Assembly: GCA_028708485.1 (NCBI GenBank)
Contig: JAQVYZ010000035.1
Coordinates: 1 to 8,110 of the forward strand
Source of the DNA: Caldisericia bacterium
GTDB lineage: Bacteria; Caldisericota; Caldisericia; UBA6126
Direction: 5' to 3'
Length of the DNA: 8,110 bases
Shown here: piece by piece, positions 5,657 to 8,110 of the stretch
Position numbering within the stretch: the first letter of the stretch is position 1
How the letters are laid out: the number at the start of each line of letters is the position of its first letter
Notes under the pieces: generated by a model
Database searches by the model: none
What the model saw: only the letters and a program-made list of their open reading frames with translations
Told to the model about the DNA's origin: nothing
Position numbers and translations under genes: made by a program

Positions 5657-8052
5657 GAATCGGGGTATATGTCTGTCATTGCGGAGGAAACATTGCTGAT
5701 GTAGTGGACGTAAAGAAAATTTGCGAAACCGTACAACAACAAGACGATATTATTTTTACCAAAGATTTGGAACATACCTGTTCTGAAGAAGGGCAACAGA
5801 CCATCGTCAAAGATATCAGGGAAAATAACCTTGACCGGGTGGTGATTGCCGCCTGTTCGCCATTATTTCATGAAAAGACCTTCATGAAGCTGCTTGAAAA
5901 AGCAGGATTAAACCCTTATATGTTTGAGATGGCCAATATCCGCGAGCAATGTTCCTGGTGTCATCCAAGTAAAGGAAATGCCACCCGTAAAGCAGAAGAC
6001 CTTGTGAATATGGCTGTTAAAAAAAGTAAATTTGATACCCCTCTTCAGAAAACCTCGATGACGATCGGGAAACGGGTACTGGTGGTAGGCGGGGGGATAG
6101 CTGGAATTCAAGCCTCTCTCGATCTGGGCGATTCCGGATTTGAAGTGTTTATGGTCGAAAAAGAGCCTGCTATTGGTGGAAAGATGGCTAAATTATCCAA
6201 AACTTTTCCAACAGAAGACTGTGCTACTTGCATCATTGGACCAAAATTAACTGATGTCGCCACGCATCCTAATATACATCTCTTTACGTATACTGAAATT
6301 AAGGATATCCAGGGATTTCTTGGCAATTTTACCGTCACCCTCCGAAAAAAAGCCCGGCACGTCATACTGGAAAAATGCGTATCGTGTGGAATTTGTGCTG
6401 AAAAGTGCCCTACCAAGGTTCCCGATGAATTCAATGAAGGTTTATCGGAGCGAAAAGCAATCTATATTCACAGCCCAATCGCTGTTCCGAGAAAATACAT
6501 TATCGATGAAAAGAATTGCCGTCAATTAAATGGTCAACGATGCGGTATTTGCGAAAAAGTTTGTATCCAGGGAGCGATCGATTATTTACAAAAAGATGAG
6601 GAAGAAGTTCTGCAGATTGATACGATTATTATGGCTACCGGTTACGACACCTTTCAACCAGAATTAAAAGCCGTGTATGGGTATGGTAAATTTGAAAATG
6701 TCATTACGGCGCTTCAGTTAGAAAGAATCATTGCGACAGGATCCTCGGGTCCGCCTCTCAGACCTTTAGGCAACCGAATCGCTTTTATTCAATGCGTCGG
6801 ATCAAGAGATGAACAGGCAGAACATGAACATTGTTCACGAATCTGCTGCATGTATGCCACAAAATTGGCTCAATTAGTCAAACGGATCAATCCAAACCGC
6901 GAAGTGTACATTTTTTATACTGATTTACGCGCTTACGGGAAAGGATTTGAAGAATATTATAAACGGGCACAGAATGCCGGAGTAAAGTTTATCCGAGGCA
7001 GAACCGCTGAGATTTTGGAAGATCCAAAGACAAAGAAATTGCTTATGCGCGTTGAAGATACACTAAGCCGTCAGATGATCGAGGGAGAATTTGATGTGGT
7101 CGTTTTATCCAACGGATTAATGCCCGCAAAAGGCACGGATCCCGTTGCTAATTTATTGAAACTGGTGAAGAGTCCGGATGGTTTTCTGCAGGAAGCTCAC
7201 CCGAAATTCAGACCGGTTGACACCTTGGTGGACGGTGTATTTATCGCGGGATGCGCTCAGGGACCGAAAGATATTCCTGACACAGTTTCCCAGGCAAGTG
7301 CTGCTGCTGCAAGAGCTATTCGCCTGATGAATAAAGGCCAGTATGATATCGAACCGATCACCGCTTTTATTGATCCTGATTTGTGTGACGGTTGTGAAAA
7401 ATGTATCCCTGCCTGCCCGGTAAAAGCGATTCAAATGATTGACGGAAAAGCGTTTGTCCAGGGAGCTCTTTGCAAGGGATGTGGGTTATGCTGTGCTTAT
7501 TGTCCGAAAGAAGCGATCGACTTGGCTTATTACACCAAAAACCAGATCATGGGAGAGATTGAGCTAGCCTTGTCTTCAAAGAAACCGGATGAAACGAGAA
7601 TCTTAATATTTGCTGATAATACCTGTGCCTATCGATTAGCTGATAATGTTGGCACGGCAAGATTATCCTATCCTCATGAAACGAGGGTTATACGGCTTCC
7701 TTCCTGCAGCCGAATCACTCCCAGTATGATGCTTTATGCTTTTGCAAAAGGAGCAGACGGTTTGTTTTTTGGCGAGTGTGATCACAAGGCTTCTCCTTAT
7801 GCCGGAGCCTCAGAAGCGATTCAAAGAAACATCAGGATTGCTCATAGCATTATGGAACAAATCGGAGTAGATGGGAATAGGATTTACTTTGCAGAGTTGT
7901 TAGCCTCTTTGCTGACAGATTACTACAAAGCCATCACCAATCTAATCAAAATCGCCAAGAAAGAAGCGAGACCGTTCACAGATGAAATAAGACAGCAGCT
8001 TCTTTCAGCTTCCAAGCAAGTCCTTTCGGAAGAGAAGGAGGTCAACAGATGA
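5653..8052 (+). CDS. hdrA: HdrA flavoprotein with C-terminal MvhD-like domain (heterodisulfide reductase subunit A)
   Basis: A 799-residue cytoplasmic iron-sulfur flavoprotein. The N-terminal HdrA domain has VCHCGGNI (C8, C10), C43, C68 and CSWC (C100, C103). A thioredoxin-reductase-like FAD fold follows: VVGGGIAGIQA (144-154), KTFPTEDCATCI (183-194) and IMATGYD (326-332). An inserted ferredoxin segment carries C242/C245/C248/C252 and C289/C297/C300/C304. Next come IQCVGSRDE (379-387), CSRICCMYA (394-402) and FIAGCAQGPKDIPDTVSQAS (530-549), all classic HdrA. A second two-cluster ferredoxin has C578/C581/C584/C588 and C607/C610/C613/C617. About 648-756 is a degenerate MvhD domain. In known complexes HdrA performs flavin-based electron bifurcation or confurcation between ferredoxin, a disulfide site on HdrB and a hydrogenase or dehydrogenase. 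QmoB has a similar HdrA-MvhD layout. GAGGAG (5642-5647) supports the start. It overlaps both neighbours by 4 bases. The family is certain; the electron donor and acceptor are unknown. Confidence 0.95.
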   Translation: MRIGVYVCHCGGNIADVVDVKKICETVQQQDDIIFTKDLEHTCSEEGQQTIVKDIRENNLDRVVIAACSPLFHEKTFMKLLEKAGLNPYMFEMANIREQCSWCHPSKGNATRKAEDLVNMAVKKSKFDTPLQKTSMTIGKRVLVVGGGIAGIQASLDLGDSGFEVFMVEKEPAIGGKMAKLSKTFPTEDCATCIIGPKLTDVATHPNIHLFTYTEIKDIQGFLGNFTVTLRKKARHVILEKCVSCGICAEKCPTKVPDEFNEGLSERKAIYIHSPIAVPRKYIIDEKNCRQLNGQRCGICEKVCIQGAIDYLQKDEEEVLQIDTIIMATGYDTFQPELKAVYGYGKFENVITALQLERIIATGSSGPPLRPLGNRIAFIQCVGSRDEQAEHEHCSRICCMYATKLAQLVKRINPNREVYIFYTDLRAYGKGFEEYYKRAQNAGVKFIRGRTAEILEDPKTKKLLMRVEDTLSRQMIEGEFDVVVLSNGLMPAKGTDPVANLLKLVKSPDGFLQEAHPKFRPVDTLVDGVFIAGCAQGPKDIPDTVSQASAAAARAIRLMNKGQYDIEPITAFIDPDLCDGCEKCIPACPVKAIQMIDGKAFVQGALCKGCGLCCAYCPKEAIDLAYYTKNQIMGEIELALSSKKPDETRILIFADNTCAYRLADNVGTARLSYPHETRVIRLPSCSRITPSMMLYAFAKGADGLFFGECDHKASPYAGASEAIQRNIRIAHSIMEQIGVDGNRIYFAELLASLLTDYYKAITNLIKIAKKEARPFTDEIRQQLLSASKQVLSEEKEVNR
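7594..7920 (+). other. Degenerate MvhD-like domain within HdrA
   Basis: Residues about 648-756 of HdrA align by eye with MvhD, the [2Fe-2S] protein that normally passes electrons from hydrogenase or formate dehydrogenase to HdrA. Family landmarks remain: a short strand, TCAYRLAD (657-664), GTARLSYP (667-674), VIRLPSCSR (679-687) and FAKGADGLFFGEC (697-709). The usual FCCNWCSY-type start reads FADNTCAY, and the usual GCHPGDCHY-type motif reads ECDHKASPY. C658, C685 and C709 remain, so two of the usual cysteine positions appear lost. The domain may bind an incomplete or altered cluster, or act only as a docking surface. Confidence 0.7.
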
Positions 8053-8110
8053 TCAAAAAGATTCTCATCAATGATGCCAGTGAAGCTTTCTGCAAAAAAG
8101 TGAATGAATT
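8049..8110 (+). CDS. Start of a probable HdrC-type iron-sulfur protein (3' end missing)
   Basis: The ATG overlaps the hdrA stop (ATGA) and is preceded by a good ribosome binding site, AAGGAGG at 8035-8041. Only 20 full codons are visible: MIKKILINDASEAFCKKVNE. A short beta strand followed by D-x-x-x-x-F and a charged helix is how many bacterial HdrC proteins begin before their first CxxCxxC cluster motif, and hdrC commonly follows hdrA. That part lies beyond the window, so the identification rests on position and a short N-terminal resemblance. A coding start here is nearly certain; HdrC identity is only probable. Confidence 0.6.
   Translation, partial: MIKKILINDASEAFCKKVNE

Noticed and set aside
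6108..6434. Minus-strand open frame of 108 codons inside hdrA
   Set aside because: It lies wholly antisense to a strongly conserved HdrA region containing the FAD fold and ferredoxin cysteines. It shows no recognisable domain and is best explained as a shadow frame.
6254..6529. Plus-strand open frame of 91 codons in another frame of hdrA
   Set aside because: It overlaps the inserted ferredoxin segment, whose cysteine pattern is intact in the hdrA frame. No sign of independent coding or of a frameshift.
7153..7434. Minus-strand open frame of 93 codons inside hdrA
   Set aside because: Antisense to the conserved HdrA segment with the GCAQGPKDIPDT motif; its translation has no family resemblance.
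5653..8052. HdrA as a sulfur-oxidation sHdrA or QmoA
   Set aside because: Those proteins are much shorter and lack the ferredoxin segments; this protein has the full N-terminal domain, two ferredoxin regions and a C-terminal MvhD-like domain.

Overview
The window looks like part of the genome of an anaerobic, moderately AT-rich Gram-positive-type bacterium, most likely a Clostridia-like Bacillota. The evidence is strong AGGAGG-type ribosome binding sites, an oxygen-sensitive two-subunit class I fumarase, a multi-cluster HdrA flavoprotein, and a Cu-amine-oxidase-N-like domain on the first gene, a domain common on secreted proteins of that phylum. The genus cannot be told from the sequence. No rRNA, tRNA, CRISPR array, insertion sequence or prophage gene was seen.

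Layout, all on the plus strand. Bases 1-2403 hold the 3' part of a large beta-propeller-like protein with a C-terminal Cu-amine-oxidase-N-like domain; its start lies left of the window. Bases 2404-2715 are a 312-base AT-rich gap with a weak terminator-like hairpin, a possible promoter and a cluster of small, partly mutually exclusive inverted repeats. From 2716 to the right edge runs one tight operon of six genes: a GcvH-like lipoyl carrier protein, a lipoate-protein ligase A family protein, fumarase alpha, fumarase beta, a HdrA with a fused MvhD-like domain, and the first 20 codons of what is probably HdrC. Intergenic gaps are 9, 10 and 12 bases, then two ATGA (4-base) overlaps, so co-transcription and translational coupling are very likely.

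How they may work together. HdrA is the flavin and iron-sulfur core of heterodisulfide reductase-type complexes, which can split electron pairs between ferredoxin and a disulfide. The operon supplies a lipoyl protein, whose cofactor is a cyclic disulfide, together with a ligase able to charge it. No other glycine-cleavage gene is seen. This recalls the sulfur-oxidising sHdr-LbpA system, in which a lipoate-binding protein and its own ligase accompany an Hdr-like complex. Here, however, HdrA is the long ferredoxin-containing type and a fumarase sits in the middle of the operon. A link between lipoyl-disulfide chemistry, Hdr electron transfer and fumarate/malate metabolism is the most interesting hypothesis in the window, but it is an inference from gene order and motifs only.
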